A DNA stretch of 64,000 nucleotides, from contig JAIELH010000023.1 in assembly GCA_019753125.1 (NCBI GenBank), positions 1 to 64,000 of the forward strand, read 5' to 3'. Source of the DNA: Gallionellaceae bacterium (GTDB lineage: Bacteria > Pseudomonadota > Gammaproteobacteria > Burkholderiales > Gallionellaceae). A program made the position numbers and the translations under genes. Numbering within the stretch: position 1 is the first letter of the stretch; each line of letters opens with the position of its first letter. Below, piece after piece: positions 40,550-50,268 of the stretch. The notes under the pieces are model-generated. The model ran no database searches. It worked only from the letters and a program-made list of their open reading frames with translations, and had not been told where the DNA came from.

Positions 40550-41599
40550 ATGACTCCAGAAGATAAAAGTAAGGGCACGCAAGGAGCAATAAAACTCCAC
40601 GACCGACTCGTTCAGATATGGGGAATGCAGCCAACCATATCGGGTGCGACTCAGCTCAGTTACGAGAACGCGCTGGTTCAATATGCCAAGCAGGAACAGA
40701 GTGCGATAAATGAAGGGCGAGAGTTCGTGCTCGACATCTCCAACAAGAATTCGCGCACAGTATTCACCGCAGCGATACGACGCAGTTCGTTAGCCAGACT
40801 GTTGGCAGCAGGACAATCCGATTCCGTCGCGCAAGCGATGCAAATCATGAACGACGTAACGGAGGACTTGCGACAGGTCGATGCAATGCTCGCCCGACAA
40901 AAAACAGTTGAGAAGTCGAGCAAGTCCGAAATCAACCTGTGGACAATGCGCATCGCCGGGATCGAGAAAATCTTCCCGGATTGGCGAGATCGACTGCAAC
41001 GGAAAATGGCGCAATCGAAATACGCGGGATGCTTCGCCGTTCAGCGCGCTAGCGGTTGCAGAACCGAAGAACTCATCCGAGGGGTGCTCGTCAAAAAGGT
41101 CGCGGAAGGTGAATATCAGATTCACATTTACACAGCCAAGCAGCGGGCGGCTAATACTGACAATCGTGTGCGTATCATCAAGTCTTACGATCAGGTGCTG
41201 GAGGCATATGTCGGTGAAGTGAAACTACCCGTTGAGTTTGGCGTGTCGAATTCAGATTTGGATAAAGCCAGGGCAATAGCTAAAGCGAAAAACAATTACA
41301 AACAGACTATGGCGAACACCTCAAAGCGGCTGTTTGGATTATCTATCACTCCCAAGGCATTTCGAAGCTGTATGGCATCTGATCTTCGTGCTGCTGGAGC
41401 GTCCACGGTGGGTGTCGCTGAGTTTCTGGGACACTCATCGACAGCATGTGCCAATCGCTATTCGCGTGGATTGAATGTGCGAGGAAAAGCGCGCACTTCT
41501 CCTGCTGTGCTGGAGAGTGCTAGGGTCAAAGTACAGCCCAAGAGTATTTCGAAATCATTGGTGGATGCGCGGACGATTTCAGCGGCTTTCAAGAATTAA
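40550..41599 (+). CDS. Tyrosine-recombinase-like protein of the mobile element
   Basis: The 349-aa protein has a tyrosine-recombinase catalytic pattern in its C-terminal half: Arg in RASGCRTEELI (~residue 168), Lys in YTAKQRA, box II as TPKAFRSCMA (usual His replaced by Lys, Arg kept), His in FLGHSSTA and Tyr in ANRYSRG (~residue 309). An N-terminal SAM-like region precedes it. The Lys-for-His change occurs in some active integrases. The ATG at 40550 lies in a poor ribosome context. It may act with or regulate the serine recombinase, or belong to an older element. Confidence 0.75.
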   Translation: MTPEDKSKGTQGAIKLHDRLVQIWGMQPTISGATQLSYENALVQYAKQEQSAINEGREFVLDISNKNSRTVFTAAIRRSSLARLLAAGQSDSVAQAMQIMNDVTEDLRQVDAMLARQKTVEKSSKSEINLWTMRIAGIEKIFPDWRDRLQRKMAQSKYAGCFAVQRASGCRTEELIRGVLVKKVAEGEYQIHIYTAKQRAANTDNRVRIIKSYDQVLEAYVGEVKLPVEFGVSNSDLDKARAIAKAKNNYKQTMANTSKRLFGLSITPKAFRSCMASDLRAAGASTVGVAEFLGHSSTACANRYSRGLNVRGKARTSPAVLESARVKVQPKSISKSLVDARTISAAFKN

Positions 41600-41604
41600 A
41601 GTAA

Positions 41605-41859
41605 ATGGCTGTATCTACAGATAGCAACAGTCCTTATCTTCTCATTCAACGCCAATTTGAAACAGACGACGGCGGTGTGTGCTATGTCGAAACTCACAAT
41701 GATGAGTACGTTGGCCACTTTCGTTTGCTTCCCTTTGACATCAGGCCGGAGGGAATCTCTACTGAGATCGATCGGGCGAACAATAGGAGAATTGACATAA
41801 CATTTGACTTGTCAGCAGCCCTCTCTCACATCCTCTTGATTGAATCGACGATATGTTGA
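41605..41859 (+). CDS. Small hypothetical protein after the recombinase-like gene
   Basis: The 84-aa product has no recognised family. It includes FETDDGGVCYVETHNDEYVG and LPFDIRPEGISTEIDRANN, a soluble alpha/beta-like composition, and no signal peptide. It starts 5 bp after the recombinase-like gene and is probably co-transcribed. It is the last gene before the bc1 cluster. Confidence 0.6.
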   Translation: MAVSTDSNSPYLLIQRQFETDDGGVCYVETHNDEYVGHFRLLPFDIRPEGISTEIDRANNRRIDITFDLSAALSHILLIESTIC

Positions 41860-42106
41860 TAGCTCACAAAATAGCTACGCTTAATAAGTGGCGGTAATTT
41901 TTTGTGGATATTTCCTTTTCAGTTAGGTTGGGGAAGGCTTTGTTTCTAATCACCCTGTGGCGATGCGTTGAATGCTTCGTTAAGGATTGCTGGTAAAAAC
42001 CCCTGTGGCATGAACATTGCTGAAATTAACTTGGTTATACCGTATTGGTCAGTATTGCTGGCTGCTTGTTTAGAAAAAACTAAGTTAATTGTTTGGGGGG
42101 AGTGTG
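41860..42106. other. Gap before petA
   Basis: These 247 bp are AT-rich compared with the flanks and contain no gene. They should hold the promoter of the petABC-tat operon. I looked here for a repeat of the tRNA-Arg 3' end and found none. Confidence 0.5.
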
Positions 42107-42616
42107 ATGGGTAATGAGATGGTGAGCGACGGTGATCGTCGCGATTTTTTGATCAAGCTGACCTCGGTGGTTGGTGGTGCGGGCGTGGCGGCGACTTGCG
42201 TCCCGTTCGTGGCAAGCATGAATCCCAGCTCCGATGTGTTGGCGAAAGCCGAGACCGAGGTCGATCTCGCCGACATCACGCCGGGTGCGATGCGCACTGT
42301 TGCGTGGCAAGGCAAGCCGGTATTCATCCTGCGCCGCACACCCGAGCAGATCCAATCTGTCAGTGCATCGAATGGCGTTCTTGATCCGCAGCCCGACAAT
42401 GCGCGTGTGCAAAATCCAGAATGGCTGGTCGTCATCGGTGTCTGCACCCACATGGGATGTGTACCGAACAAAGAAGGCCCGGGTTGGACGTGCCACTGTC
42501 ATGGCAGCCAATATGACGATAGCGGTCGAGTCGTACACGGCCCCGCGCCGAAGAATCTTGAAGTTCCGCCCTACAAGTTTTTGGCGGACAACAAGCTCGT
42601 CATCGGGAGGGCTTAA
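42107..42616 (+). CDS. petA: Rieske iron-sulfur protein of the bc1 complex
   Basis: It transfers electrons from quinol to cytochrome c1. The 169-aa protein starts with a twin-arginine signal anchor ([20 protein letters not shown]) and carries the 2Fe-2S Rieske motifs CTHMGC and CHCHGSQYD. The ATG at 42107 follows a strong GGGGGGAG site; a longer frame to 42089 lacks this. The following tatABC genes would export it. It is first of the petABC-cytochrome-tatABC series, with petB two bases downstream. Confidence 0.95.
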   Translation: MGNEMVSDGDRRDFLIKLTSVVGGAGVAATCVPFVASMNPSSDVLAKAETEVDLADITPGAMRTVAWQGKPVFILRRTPEQIQSVSASNGVLDPQPDNARVQNPEWLVVIGVCTHMGCVPNKEGPGWTCHCHGSQYDDSGRVVHGPAPKNLEVPPYKFLADNKLVIGRA

Positions 42617-42618
42617 GC

Positions 42619-43881
42619 ATGTTTGCAAATGTCATCAATTGGATCGACCAGCGCTTTCCGCTCACGTCATTCGTCAAACATGAACTGACCGGATACCCCA
42701 CACCGCGCAATCTTAGTTACTGGTGGAACTTCGGTTTCCTCGCCGGCTTGGTGCTGGTGTTGCAAGTCGCCACCGGCATTTTCCTTGCCATGCATTACAA
42801 GGCCGATGCGGCGACGGCATTCGACTCCATCCAACACATCATGCGCGATGTGAACTACGGTTGGTTGTTGCGTTACATGCATGCGGTCGGTGCTTCCGCA
42901 TTCTTCTTCGTCATCTTCGTGCACATGGCGCGTACCTTGTACTACGGCTCGTATCGTGCACCGCGTGAATTGCTGTGGTGGACGGGGCAAGGGTTGCTGT
43001 TGTTGCTGATGGCGACCGCGTTCATGGGTTATCTGCTGCCGTGGGGGCAGATGTCGTTCTGGGGGGCGACGGTCATCACCAATCTGTTTCGCGCGACACC
43101 CTTTATCGGTGACGATGTGGTGATCTGGTTGCGCGGTGATTTTACCGTGGGCGATGCCACGCTGACGCGCTTCTTTGCTTTGCACTATCTGTTCCCCTTC
43201 CTCATCATCGGCGCGGTGGTTATCCATCTGGTCGCTTTGCACACAGTGAAGAGCAGCAACCCCAGCGGTATCGACCTCGCGCACAAAGACAACATCCCCT
43301 TCCATCCGTATTTCACGGCCAAGGATTTTTACGGATTGGGCATCTTCCTCATCGTGTACAGCGTGTTCGTATTCTTCATGCCGGACAGTCTGATCGAACC
43401 GGCCAACAACATCCCCGCGAATCCGATGCAGACACCCAACCACATCGTGCCGGAATGGTACTTCCTGCCGTTCTACGCCATCCTGCGCTCGGTTCCGAAC
43501 ATGGTGGGTGGTGTGGTGGCGATGGGGCTGTCGGTGATGATGTTCGCCTTCATGCCATTTCTGGATCGATCGCGTATTCCGGGTGGCGCGCATTACAGGC
43601 CGATCTTCAAGTTGCAGTTCTATCTGTTCATGATCGACATGCTGGTGCTGGGTTGGGTTGGCTATGTGCCACAGACCAGCTCGACGACGATCATCGGCCA
43701 GATTGCGACCTTGTGTTACTTCGGTTCGTTCTTCCTGATCCCATTCATCTCAAGAGTCGAAGAGCGCTGGTTGATCAAGCGCGGTTTGCCACAGGAGGTG
43801 ATGACCTTGATAGACAAGGAGAAAAAAGAGATCGCTGAGCGCAAACTCAAAAACAGCCAGCGCAAAGGAGGCAAAGCATGA
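42619..43881 (+). CDS. petB: Cytochrome b of the bc1 complex
   Basis: The 420-aa membrane protein has eight helices and both haem-ligand His pairs: HYKADAA and RYMHAVGAS in helix [11 protein letters not shown] and [11 protein letters not shown] in helix D. The Qo-site PEWY motif is present in [13 protein letters not shown]. Length fits bacterial cytochrome b. It overlaps petC by four bases (ATGA). It oxidises quinol delivered, among others, by the uptake hydrogenase encoded downstream. Confidence 0.96.
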   Translation: MFANVINWIDQRFPLTSFVKHELTGYPTPRNLSYWWNFGFLAGLVLVLQVATGIFLAMHYKADAATAFDSIQHIMRDVNYGWLLRYMHAVGASAFFFVIFVHMARTLYYGSYRAPRELLWWTGQGLLLLLMATAFMGYLLPWGQMSFWGATVITNLFRATPFIGDDVVIWLRGDFTVGDATLTRFFALHYLFPFLIIGAVVIHLVALHTVKSSNPSGIDLAHKDNIPFHPYFTAKDFYGLGIFLIVYSVFVFFMPDSLIEPANNIPANPMQTPNHIVPEWYFLPFYAILRSVPNMVGGVVAMGLSVMMFAFMPFLDRSRIPGGAHYRPIFKLQFYLFMIDMLVLGWVGYVPQTSSTTIIGQIATLCYFGSFFLIPFISRVEERWLIKRGLPQEVMTLIDKEKKEIAERKLKNSQRKGGKA

Positions 43882-44528
43882 ATACCTTTCTGAAGATGGC
43901 GCTGTTGTTCGGCTTCAGCCTGCATGCAGTGGCACATGAAGCGGCATTGGAAAAGGTCTCCGTCGCCAAAGATGTGCCATCGATAGAGCGCGGTGCAGAG
44001 ACATTGATGGGAGCCTGCCACAGTTGCCACAGCATGAAGTACATCAAGTACCGGGACTTGATCAAATTCGGCATGGATAAGAAAAAGGTAAACGAGTGGA
44101 GTGGCGGCCAATCCTTGGATCTGCCCCTACTCGCGCAGATGTCCGAGAACGATGCAGTGCTAGCGTTCGGCAAAGCACCGCCCGATCTGAGCGTGATGAC
44201 CAAGGCGCGCGATGGCGGGCCGCGTTATGTCTATTCGTATCTGATCGGCTATTACCAAACGAAGGACGGCCTGCCGGGCAATCATATCTACCCCGAAACA
44301 AAGATGCCCGATCCATTGGGAATCATCGGTGTGACGGACGAGAAACAACTCAGCGAGATACACGGCAAGGCGCGCGACATCGTATCCTTCCTGGCATGGG
44401 CAGCCGACCCGCGCGAGGAAGAGCGTCTGCGTCTTGGCTACTATGTGCTCGCCTATCTGTTCGTGCTGACGGTATTGCTCTACTTCGTCAAGAACCAGAT
44501 ATGGGCGCGCTTGGATCGAATCTCATAA
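43878..44528 (+). CDS. petC: Cytochrome c1
   Basis: The 216-aa protein has a signal peptide (cut near AVAHEAA), the haem site [16 protein letters not shown] and the Met ligand in [11 protein letters not shown]-terminal membrane anchor is present ([17 protein letters not shown]). It accepts electrons from the Rieske protein and passes them to soluble cytochrome c. The ATG overlaps the petB stop. It is somewhat shorter than typical c1 (about 240-250 aa). Confidence 0.95.
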   Translation: MNTFLKMALLFGFSLHAVAHEAALEKVSVAKDVPSIERGAETLMGACHSCHSMKYIKYRDLIKFGMDKKKVNEWSGGQSLDLPLLAQMSENDAVLAFGKAPPDLSVMTKARDGGPRYVYSYLIGYYQTKDGLPGNHIYPETKMPDPLGIIGVTDEKQLSEIHGKARDIVSFLAWAADPREEERLRLGYYVLAYLFVLTVLLYFVKNQIWARLDRIS

Positions 44529-44538
44529 GGAGTGCGAA

Positions 44539-44919
44539 ATGAAAAAAGTGATGATGCAGTGTGTGGCGCTGCTTGCCCTGTGGGCTGCAACCTCAGCCGC
44601 CTTCGCGGCGAACGAAGTCAGCTTCAAGAAAGATGTCAGTCCCATCCTGCATGACTATTGCCTCAACTGCCACGAGCCAAAAGGCAAAGGGTTTGAGGCG
44701 AGCGGACTGGATATGCGCACCTACCAGAGCCTGATGAAAGGCACCAAGTTCGGTGCCGTCATCAAACCGGGCGACAGTTTCACCAGCATCTTCATCCAAG
44801 TCATCGACGGTCGCGTACACGACTCCATCAAGATGCCCTACGGCATGGCGGGGGGGCTTTCAAAAGATAAGATCGGTGTGTTGAAGCGTTGGGTCGATCA
44901 GGGCGCGAAGGATAACTGA
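44539..44919 (+). CDS. Monohaem c-type cytochrome
   Basis: The 126-aa protein has a signal peptide (MKKVMMQCVALLALWAATSA) and a CLNCH haem site in VSPILHDYCLNCHEPKGKGF, with a possible distal Met in SIKMPYGMAGG. The KKDVSPIL...YCLNCH pattern resembles planctomycete-type cytochrome C domains. It starts 10 bp after petC with GGAGTG upstream. A likely role is the electron acceptor of the bc1 complex or donor to a terminal oxidase; this is inferred from position. Confidence 0.88.
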   Translation: MKKVMMQCVALLALWAATSAAFAANEVSFKKDVSPILHDYCLNCHEPKGKGFEASGLDMRTYQSLMKGTKFGAVIKPGDSFTSIFIQVIDGRVHDSIKMPYGMAGGLSKDKIGVLKRWVDQGAKDN

Positions 44920-44964
44920 TTCAATATTGATGTCAGGATTAATGAGTTGATAGAGGAGAGCATC

Positions 44965-45183
44965 ATGGGTTCATTCAGCATTTGGCATTGGTTGATCGTT
45001 TTATTGATAGTGATGTTGATATTCGGCACCAAGAAGCTGCGCAACATCGGCGAGGATCTGGGTGGTGCGGTGAAGGGTTTCAAAGAAGGAATGAAGAGTG
45101 GTGATGAACCCGCCAAACAGATCCGTGACGGAGCTCAGATCATCGAAGGCGAAGTCAAGCAACAGAGTGCGAGTAACGCCTGA
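44965..45183 (+). CDS. tatA: Sec-independent translocase TatA
   Basis: TatA forms the pore-like component of the twin-arginine translocase. The 72-aa protein begins [20 protein letters not shown], followed by [20 protein letters not shown], the hinge and amphipathic helix. The ATG at 44965 is preceded by AGAGGAGAG; a longer frame from 44947 is not needed. It lies 45 bp downstream of the cytochrome gene and leads the tatABC trio. Confidence 0.95.
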   Translation: MGSFSIWHWLIVLLIVMLIFGTKKLRNIGEDLGGAVKGFKEGMKSGDEPAKQIRDGAQIIEGEVKQQSASNA

Positions 45184-45212
45184 GCGCAAGCTTGAGTGAT
45201 AGGTATTAGCCC

Positions 45213-45605
45213 ATGTTTGAAATCGGCTTCTCCGAGTTGGTCGTCATCATGGTGGTGGCACTGATTGTCATCGGGCCTGAGCGGTTGCCCAAAGTGGCGC
45301 GCACCATGGGTTTTTTGTGGGGCAAGGTTCAGCGTTACGTGAAAGGCGTTCAGAGCGATATTGAGCGCGACATGCAACTGGATGAGTTGCGACAGCTCAA
45401 GCTCAAGATGCAGCAGGAGGTTGCCGTTGTGGAGCAATCAGCCAGTCAGGTGCTGCAATCGGTTGATCATCATGTCCAGTCACTGGAGTCGACGATGTCG
45501 CCAACAACGGTTGCTCCACCAACCAAACCACTCGGCATTCCTGTGAGTGAAGGGGGCGGCGCAGCACCTGTAACTGCTGTGCAGCCGCCGCTTACCATTG
45601 AGTAG
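45213..45605 (+). CDS. tatB: Sec-independent translocase TatB
   Basis: The 130-aa protein starts MFEIGFSELVVIMVVALIVIG followed by PERLPKVARTMG, the TatB-type transmembrane helix and hinge with Glu8. A long amphipathic/coiled helix follows to about residue 85, then a variable Pro-rich tail. It binds twin-arginine signal peptides together with TatC. It sits 29 bp after tatA. Confidence 0.95.
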   Translation: MFEIGFSELVVIMVVALIVIGPERLPKVARTMGFLWGKVQRYVKGVQSDIERDMQLDELRQLKLKMQQEVAVVEQSASQVLQSVDHHVQSLESTMSPTTVAPPTKPLGIPVSEGGGAAPVTAVQPPLTIE

Positions 45606-45623
45606 CTTTCATACTTCATTATT

Positions 45624-46334
45624 TTGAGTACCAGCGAAAACTTTATCGCTCACCTGATCGAGCTGCGCAAGCGGGTGATGAATTCGTTCATGGCGTTGGT
45701 GCTGGCATTCTTGGGGTTGGCCAACTGGACAAACGATCTTTACACCCTGCTGGCACAGCCATTGCTTTCCAAGCTGCCGCAGGGTGGGCAGATGATCGCC
45801 ACAGATGTCACCACTCCATTTTTCGTTCCACTCAAAGTGACGATGATGGCAGCCTTCCTCGTTGCGCTTCCCTACATCCTTTACCAGTTGTGGCGCTTTG
45901 TTGCACCGGCGTTGTATGCAAAAGAGAAGCGGCTGGTATTGCCGCTCATTATTGCCAGCACCACGCTGTTCCTTTGCGGCATGGCCTTTGCCTATTTCGT
46001 GGTATTCCCGGCAGTGTTTGGTTTTGTGGTTTCCTCGGCACCGCACGGTGTGGCGGTGATGACTGACATCGACAAATATCTCAGCTTTGTACTGGGGATG
46101 TTCATCGCTTTTGGTATCACCTTTCAAGTTCCGGTGGTCGTGGTTGTGCTGGTGAGGATGGGTTTTGTGTCGGTGCGGAAACTGCGCGAGGTGCGGCGTT
46201 ATGTGATCGTCGGCGCATTCGTGGTCGGTGCGATATTCACTCCTCCCGATGTGGTATCCCAGTTCATGCTGGCCGTGCCTTTGTGGCTGCTCTATGAAGC
46301 GGGCATCGTGGTGGCTGGCTGGAACAAGCCATAA
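45624..46334 (+). CDS. tatC: Sec-independent translocase TatC
   Basis: The 236-aa protein has six membrane helices and the signal-peptide-binding motifs near the N-terminus (ENFIAHLIELRKRVMNS) and the conserved periplasmic/loop segment FFVPLKVTMM. FLCGMAFAYFVVFPAVFGF and FGITFQVPVVV follow. The only usable start is TTG at 45624, without a clear ribosome site, so translation may depend on tatB. Its substrates encoded here are PetA and HupS. Confidence 0.95.
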   Translation: MSTSENFIAHLIELRKRVMNSFMALVLAFLGLANWTNDLYTLLAQPLLSKLPQGGQMIATDVTTPFFVPLKVTMMAAFLVALPYILYQLWRFVAPALYAKEKRLVLPLIIASTTLFLCGMAFAYFVVFPAVFGFVVSSAPHGVAVMTDIDKYLSFVLGMFIAFGITFQVPVVVVVLVRMGFVSVRKLREVRRYVIVGAFVVGAIFTPPDVVSQFMLAVPLWLLYEAGIVVAGWNKP

Positions 46335-46419
46335 GCGTCAGCTTATGTATCCTGCTGTATCGACCGAATAATCCGCGTCCGATATATGGACATTAGCTTT
46401 CCATCCAAAATTGAATAAC

Positions 46420-46451
46420 GAGCGATTTGACCTCTCTTCCAGGAATCGCTC
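46420..46451. promoter_or_regulatory. Inverted repeat, candidate activator site for hup
   Basis: GAGCGATT (46420-46427) and AATCGCTC (46444-46451) are perfect complements 16 bp apart. They lie about 62-108 bp upstream of the sigma-54-like promoter, where an NtrC-family activator such as HoxA would bind. No T-run follows, so it does not look like a tatC terminator. Confidence 0.5.
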
Positions 46452-46512
46452 ATTCATGTGCTCATCTGCTGAAGCCCAATGTTTGCAAGGGTTTGGTTAG
46501 ATTTTGCCGAGG

Positions 46513-46528
46513 TGGCACGGAACTTGTT
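46513..46528 (+). promoter_or_regulatory. Candidate sigma-54 promoter of hupS
   Basis: TGGCACGGAACTTGTT has the -24 element TGGCACG and, at correct spacing, TTGTT in place of TTGCW at -12 (one mismatch in the GC dinucleotide). It is 87 bp before the hupS start. The window also encodes the start of a HoxA-type sigma-54 activator. Confidence 0.65.
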
Positions 46529-46614
46529 ATCACAAGAGCGCAAGGATGATTTTCCGTTAGGGCGAACGGTCGATCATGCCGCAATAGCCTGTACTGATGA
46601 CTAGGGAGAGAGAG

Positions 46615-47703
46615 ATGTCTACAGAAACATTTTATGAAGTGATGCGGAGGCAGGGAATATCGCGCCGTAGTTTCTTGAAGTTTTGTAGTTTGACGGCGGC
46701 ATCGTTGGGGCTGGCTCCGACGATGGCGCCCAGGATAGCCGAGGCGATGGAAAACAAGCCGCGCACACCGGTGATCTGGTTGCATGGTTTGGAGTGTACC
46801 TGCTGTTCCGAGTCATTTATTCGATCAGCACACCCGTTGGCAAAAGACGTGGTGCTGTCCATGCTTTCTCTGGACTACGACGATACATTGATGGCGGCGG
46901 CAGGTCATCAGGCCGAAGCCATCATTGATCAGATCAGAAAGAAATACAAAGGCAACTTCATTCTCGCGGTGGAGGGAAATCCGCCGCTGAATGAAGACGG
47001 GATGTTCTGCATTCATGGCGGACGGCCGTTTATCGAAGTGTTGAAAGAAACCGCCGCAGATGCCAAGGCGATCATCTCCTGGGGATCGTGTGCTTCATGG
47101 GGGTGTGTGCAGGCAGCCAAGCCGAATCCGACTCGCGCGACCCCGGTTCACAAAGTCATTTTCGACAAACCCATCATCAAGGTTCCCGGTTGCCCGCCTA
47201 TCGCCGAGGTGATGACTGCGGTGATCACCTACATGCTGACTTTTGATCGCATCCCGGAATTGGATCGTCAAGGTCGCCCAAAGATGTTCTATGGTCAGCG
47301 CATCCACGACAAGTGCTATCGCCGACCGCACTTCGACGCAGGTCAGTTCGTCGAGAACTGGGACGATGAGGCTGCGCGCAAAGGATATTGCCTCTACAAG
47401 ATGGGATGTAAAGGGCCGACCACCTACAACGCGTGTTCAACGGTGCGTTGGAACGGGGGAGTGTCCTTCCCTATCCAGTCGGGTCATGGCTGTATCGGTT
47501 GTTCGGAAGATGGCTTCTGGGATAAGGGTGGATTCTATGATCGCGTCACGGACATCAAGCAATTCGGTGTTGAGTCCAATGCCGACAAGATCGGTGCAAC
47601 CGTGGCAGGAGTGGCTGGTGCGGCTGTAGCCGCGCATGCGGCAGTGAGCGCATTGAGCAAGGCGCGCAGTGGAGAGAGCGATCAGAGTAAGGGAGGGAAA
47701 TAA
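46615..47703 (+). CDS. hupS: [NiFe] uptake hydrogenase small subunit, O2-tolerant type
   Basis: It carries the Fe-S clusters that take electrons from H2 oxidation. The 362-aa precursor has a twin-arginine signal ([20 protein letters not shown]). The six-Cys proximal-cluster signature of O2-tolerant enzymes is present: [11 protein letters not shown] gives the Cys-Thr-Cys-Cys, and [12 protein letters not shown] gives the two Cys five apart. GHGCIGCSE belongs to the medial and distal clusters. The C-terminus has a membrane helix ([20 protein letters not shown]). The ATG at 46615 follows AGGGAGAG; the longer frame to 46597 is unlikely. Group 1d by resemblance to E. coli HyaA. Confidence 0.96.
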   Translation: MSTETFYEVMRRQGISRRSFLKFCSLTAASLGLAPTMAPRIAEAMENKPRTPVIWLHGLECTCCSESFIRSAHPLAKDVVLSMLSLDYDDTLMAAAGHQAEAIIDQIRKKYKGNFILAVEGNPPLNEDGMFCIHGGRPFIEVLKETAADAKAIISWGSCASWGCVQAAKPNPTRATPVHKVIFDKPIIKVPGCPPIAEVMTAVITYMLTFDRIPELDRQGRPKMFYGQRIHDKCYRRPHFDAGQFVENWDDEAARKGYCLYKMGCKGPTTYNACSTVRWNGGVSFPIQSGHGCIGCSEDGFWDKGGFYDRVTDIKQFGVESNADKIGATVAGVAGAAVAAHAAVSALSKARSGESDQSKGGK

Positions 47704-47705
47704 TT

Positions 47706-49502
47706 ATGTCAGCTTATGAGACTCAAGGATTCAAACTCGACAATAGCGGCAAGCGAGTGGTGGTTGATCCGGTATGCCGCATCGAAGGGCACATGCGTGT
47801 CGAAGTGAATCTGGACAGCAACAATGTGATCAGAAATGCGGTTTCCACTGGCACCATGTGGCGTGGTCTGGAAGTGATCCTGAAAGGGCGCGATCCTCGC
47901 GATGCGTGGGCATTCACTGAACGTATCTGCGGCGTGTGTACCGGCACGCACGCACTGACATCCGTGCGCGCTGTGGAAGACGCTTTGAACATTCAGATTC
48001 CCGAGAACGCTAACTCCATCCGCAACATCATGCAGCTCACCCTGCAAGTACATGACCATCTGGTTCACTTCTACCATTTGCATGCCTTGGACTGGGTGGA
48101 TGTGGTTTCCGCGCTCAAGGCCGATCCCAAGAAAACCTCTGCGCTGGCGCAAAGCATCTCTGATTGGCCGCTGTCATCACCCGGATATTTCCGTGATGTG
48201 CAGAATCGACTGAAGAAATTTGTGGAGTCGGGGCAATTGGGGCCGTTCTCCAATGGATATTGGGGCAGTCCGGCTTATAAATTGCCGCCCGAAGCGAACC
48301 TGATGGCAGTGACTCATTATCTGGAAGCGCTCGATTTCCAGAAAGACATCGTCAAGATTCATACGATATTCGGCGGCAAGAATCCGCATCCCAACTGGTT
48401 GGTGGGCGGTGTTCCTTGTGCCATCAACATCAATGATGTTGGTGCGGTGGGTGCGATCAACATGGAGCGTTTGAATCAAGTGTCGCAGATCATTGATCGT
48501 TGTATCGAGTTCACGGAAAAGGTCTATTTGCCCGATCTGACGGCGATCGCCTCGTTCTACAAGAGCTGGAACTATGGCGGTGGACTGTCCAGCAAGAACG
48601 TGATGTCGTACGGCGATATTCCCGATCATGCGAACGACTATTCGACCAGCAATCTGTTGTTGCCACGCGGCGCGATCATCAACGGAGACCTGAAGCATGT
48701 GCACGAGATCGATCTGCGCAATCCGGACGAGATACAGGAATTTGTGACGCACTCTTGGTACAAATATCCGGATGAGTCCAAAGGCTTGCATCCATGGGAT
48801 GGCGTGACTGAGCCTAACTATCATCCAGAAGGCCCCAATTTCAAAGGCACGCGTACCAAGATCGAAAGTCTGGATGAAAGTGCCAAGTACTCTTGGATAA
48901 AATCCCCTCGCTGGAAGGGGCACGCGATGGAGGTGGGTCCTCTGGCACGTTATGTCATCGGCTATGCCAAGGGCAATCCGGAATTCAAGGAGCCGGTCGA
49001 TAAGCTGCTCAAGGATCTGGGCGGCTTGCCTCTCACAACCATCTTCTCGACTTTGGGTAGAACGGCTGCGCGTGGTTTGGAGTGCCAGTGGGCAGCACAC
49101 AAGATGCGCTATTTCTTTGACAAGATGATGGCGAATCTGAAGGCGGGTGACAGCGCGACTGCCAATGTTGAAAAGTGGGATCCCAGCACATGGCCGAAAG
49201 ATGCCAAAGGCGTGGGCTTTACCGAAGCACCGCGCGGTGCACTGGGCCATTGGATCAGGATCAAAGACACCAAGATCGACAATTACCAGTGTGTGGTGCC
49301 CACCACCTGGAATGGTAGTCCGCGCGATCCCAAAGGGCAGATCGGTGCATTCGAAGCTTCATTGATGAATACACCGGTGGCGAAGGCCGATGAACCTTTG
49401 GAGATTTTGCGTACGCTGCATAGTTTCGACCCGTGTCTGGCTTGCTCCACTCATGTCATGTCTCCGGACGGACAAGAGATGAGTAACGTCACCGTCCGTT
49501 AA
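47706..49502 (+). CDS. hupL: [NiFe] uptake hydrogenase large subunit
   Basis: It contains the NiFe(CN)2CO site that splits H2. The 598-aa precursor has the two Cys pairs: [10 protein letters not shown] (~residue 76) and DPCLACSTH near the end. The 15 residues after the final His ([15 protein letters not shown]) are the peptide removed by HupD after nickel insertion. It starts 2 bp after hupS and is exported with it through Tat, since it has no signal of its own. Length fits group 1 enzymes. Confidence 0.97.
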   Translation: MSAYETQGFKLDNSGKRVVVDPVCRIEGHMRVEVNLDSNNVIRNAVSTGTMWRGLEVILKGRDPRDAWAFTERICGVCTGTHALTSVRAVEDALNIQIPENANSIRNIMQLTLQVHDHLVHFYHLHALDWVDVVSALKADPKKTSALAQSISDWPLSSPGYFRDVQNRLKKFVESGQLGPFSNGYWGSPAYKLPPEANLMAVTHYLEALDFQKDIVKIHTIFGGKNPHPNWLVGGVPCAININDVGAVGAINMERLNQVSQIIDRCIEFTEKVYLPDLTAIASFYKSWNYGGGLSSKNVMSYGDIPDHANDYSTSNLLLPRGAIINGDLKHVHEIDLRNPDEIQEFVTHSWYKYPDESKGLHPWDGVTEPNYHPEGPNFKGTRTKIESLDESAKYSWIKSPRWKGHAMEVGPLARYVIGYAKGNPEFKEPVDKLLKDLGGLPLTTIFSTLGRTAARGLECQWAAHKMRYFFDKMMANLKAGDSATANVEKWDPSTWPKDAKGVGFTEAPRGALGHWIRIKDTKIDNYQCVVPTTWNGSPRDPKGQIGAFEASLMNTPVAKADEPLEILRTLHSFDPCLACSTHVMSPDGQEMSNVTVR

Positions 49503-49520
49503 TTGCGAAAGGAGATGGTC

Positions 49521-50228
49521 ATGTCATTAAAATCGCATGAGGATGGTCCGATCGATGAAGTGGCAGCGGGGACAACGGTGTATGTGTACGAAGCACCGGT
49601 GAGGCTGTGGCATTGGGTGAACGCGTTGAGTATCGTGGTATTGGCAATCACCGGCTATTTGATTGCCAGTCCATTGCCAACTGTTCCGGGTGAAGCGAAT
49701 GATCATTTCCTGATGGGATACATTCGTTTTGCCCATTTCGCGGCGGCCTATATTTTCGCTATTGGATTTTTGGTGCGGATCTATTGGGCGGTCGTCGGGA
49801 ATCACCACGCCAGACAACTGTTCTATCTGCCAGTGACCGACAAGGTTTGGTGGGAGGGGCTGTTTCGAGAGATACGCTGGTATATGTTTATCGAAAAGAC
49901 TCCCCACAAATACATCGGACACAATCCGCTGGGGCACTTTTTCATGTTCTTTGCCATCACGGTCGGCGGGATATTTATGCTGGTCACCGGGTTTGCCTTG
50001 TATGGTGAAGGGGCACAAGCCGGTACATGGAGTCATACCTTGTTTTCCAGCTGGGTGATCCCTCTCTACGGCCAAAGTCAGGATGTGCACACTTGGCACC
50101 ATATGGTTGCCTGGGGGATCGTCGTATTTATGATTCTTCATGTGTATACGGCTATCCGGGAGGACATCATGTCGCGCCAGACAATGGTGAGCGCCATCAT
50201 CAGCGGCCATCGTACTTTCCGAGAATAG
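49521..50228 (+). CDS. hupC: Hydrogenase cytochrome b subunit (HyaC/HupC)
   Basis: It anchors the hydrogenase and passes electrons to quinone. The 235-aa protein has four helices and His ligands for two haems b: RLWHWVNALSIVV, FAHFAAAY, and DVHTWHHMVAWGIVVFMILH. The ATG at 49521 lies six bases after AAAGGAG; the upstream ATGs at 49503 and 49515 are weaker choices. An intrinsic terminator at 50299-50326 follows 70 bp after the stop. Confidence 0.95.
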   Translation: MSLKSHEDGPIDEVAAGTTVYVYEAPVRLWHWVNALSIVVLAITGYLIASPLPTVPGEANDHFLMGYIRFAHFAAAYIFAIGFLVRIYWAVVGNHHARQLFYLPVTDKVWWEGLFREIRWYMFIEKTPHKYIGHNPLGHFFMFFAITVGGIFMLVTGFALYGEGAQAGTWSHTLFSSWVIPLYGQSQDVHTWHHMVAWGIVVFMILHVYTAIREDIMSRQTMVSAIISGHRTFRE

Positions 50229-50268
50229 TTTTCAACTCTCCTGTGCTAATCGGAAAAGTCTCCTCCAG

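Larger units (their letters stand above)
46335..46614 (+). other. Control region of the hydrogenase operon
   Basis: This 280-bp gap contains no gene. It holds the candidate sigma-54 promoter (46513-46528) and an upstream inverted repeat (46420-46451), described separately. AGGGCGAACGGTC near 46560 in the leader matches the end of the repeats round the GIY-YIG gene. Confidence 0.6.

Noticed and set aside
41860-42106. Search for a second copy of the tRNA-Arg 3' end as the right attachment site
   Set aside because: No match to the last 20 bases of the tRNA was seen here or elsewhere in the window by eye, so no element boundary is claimed.
42667-43593. 308-codon minus-strand frame opposite petB
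   Set aside because: Antisense of cytochrome b, with no recognisable motif.
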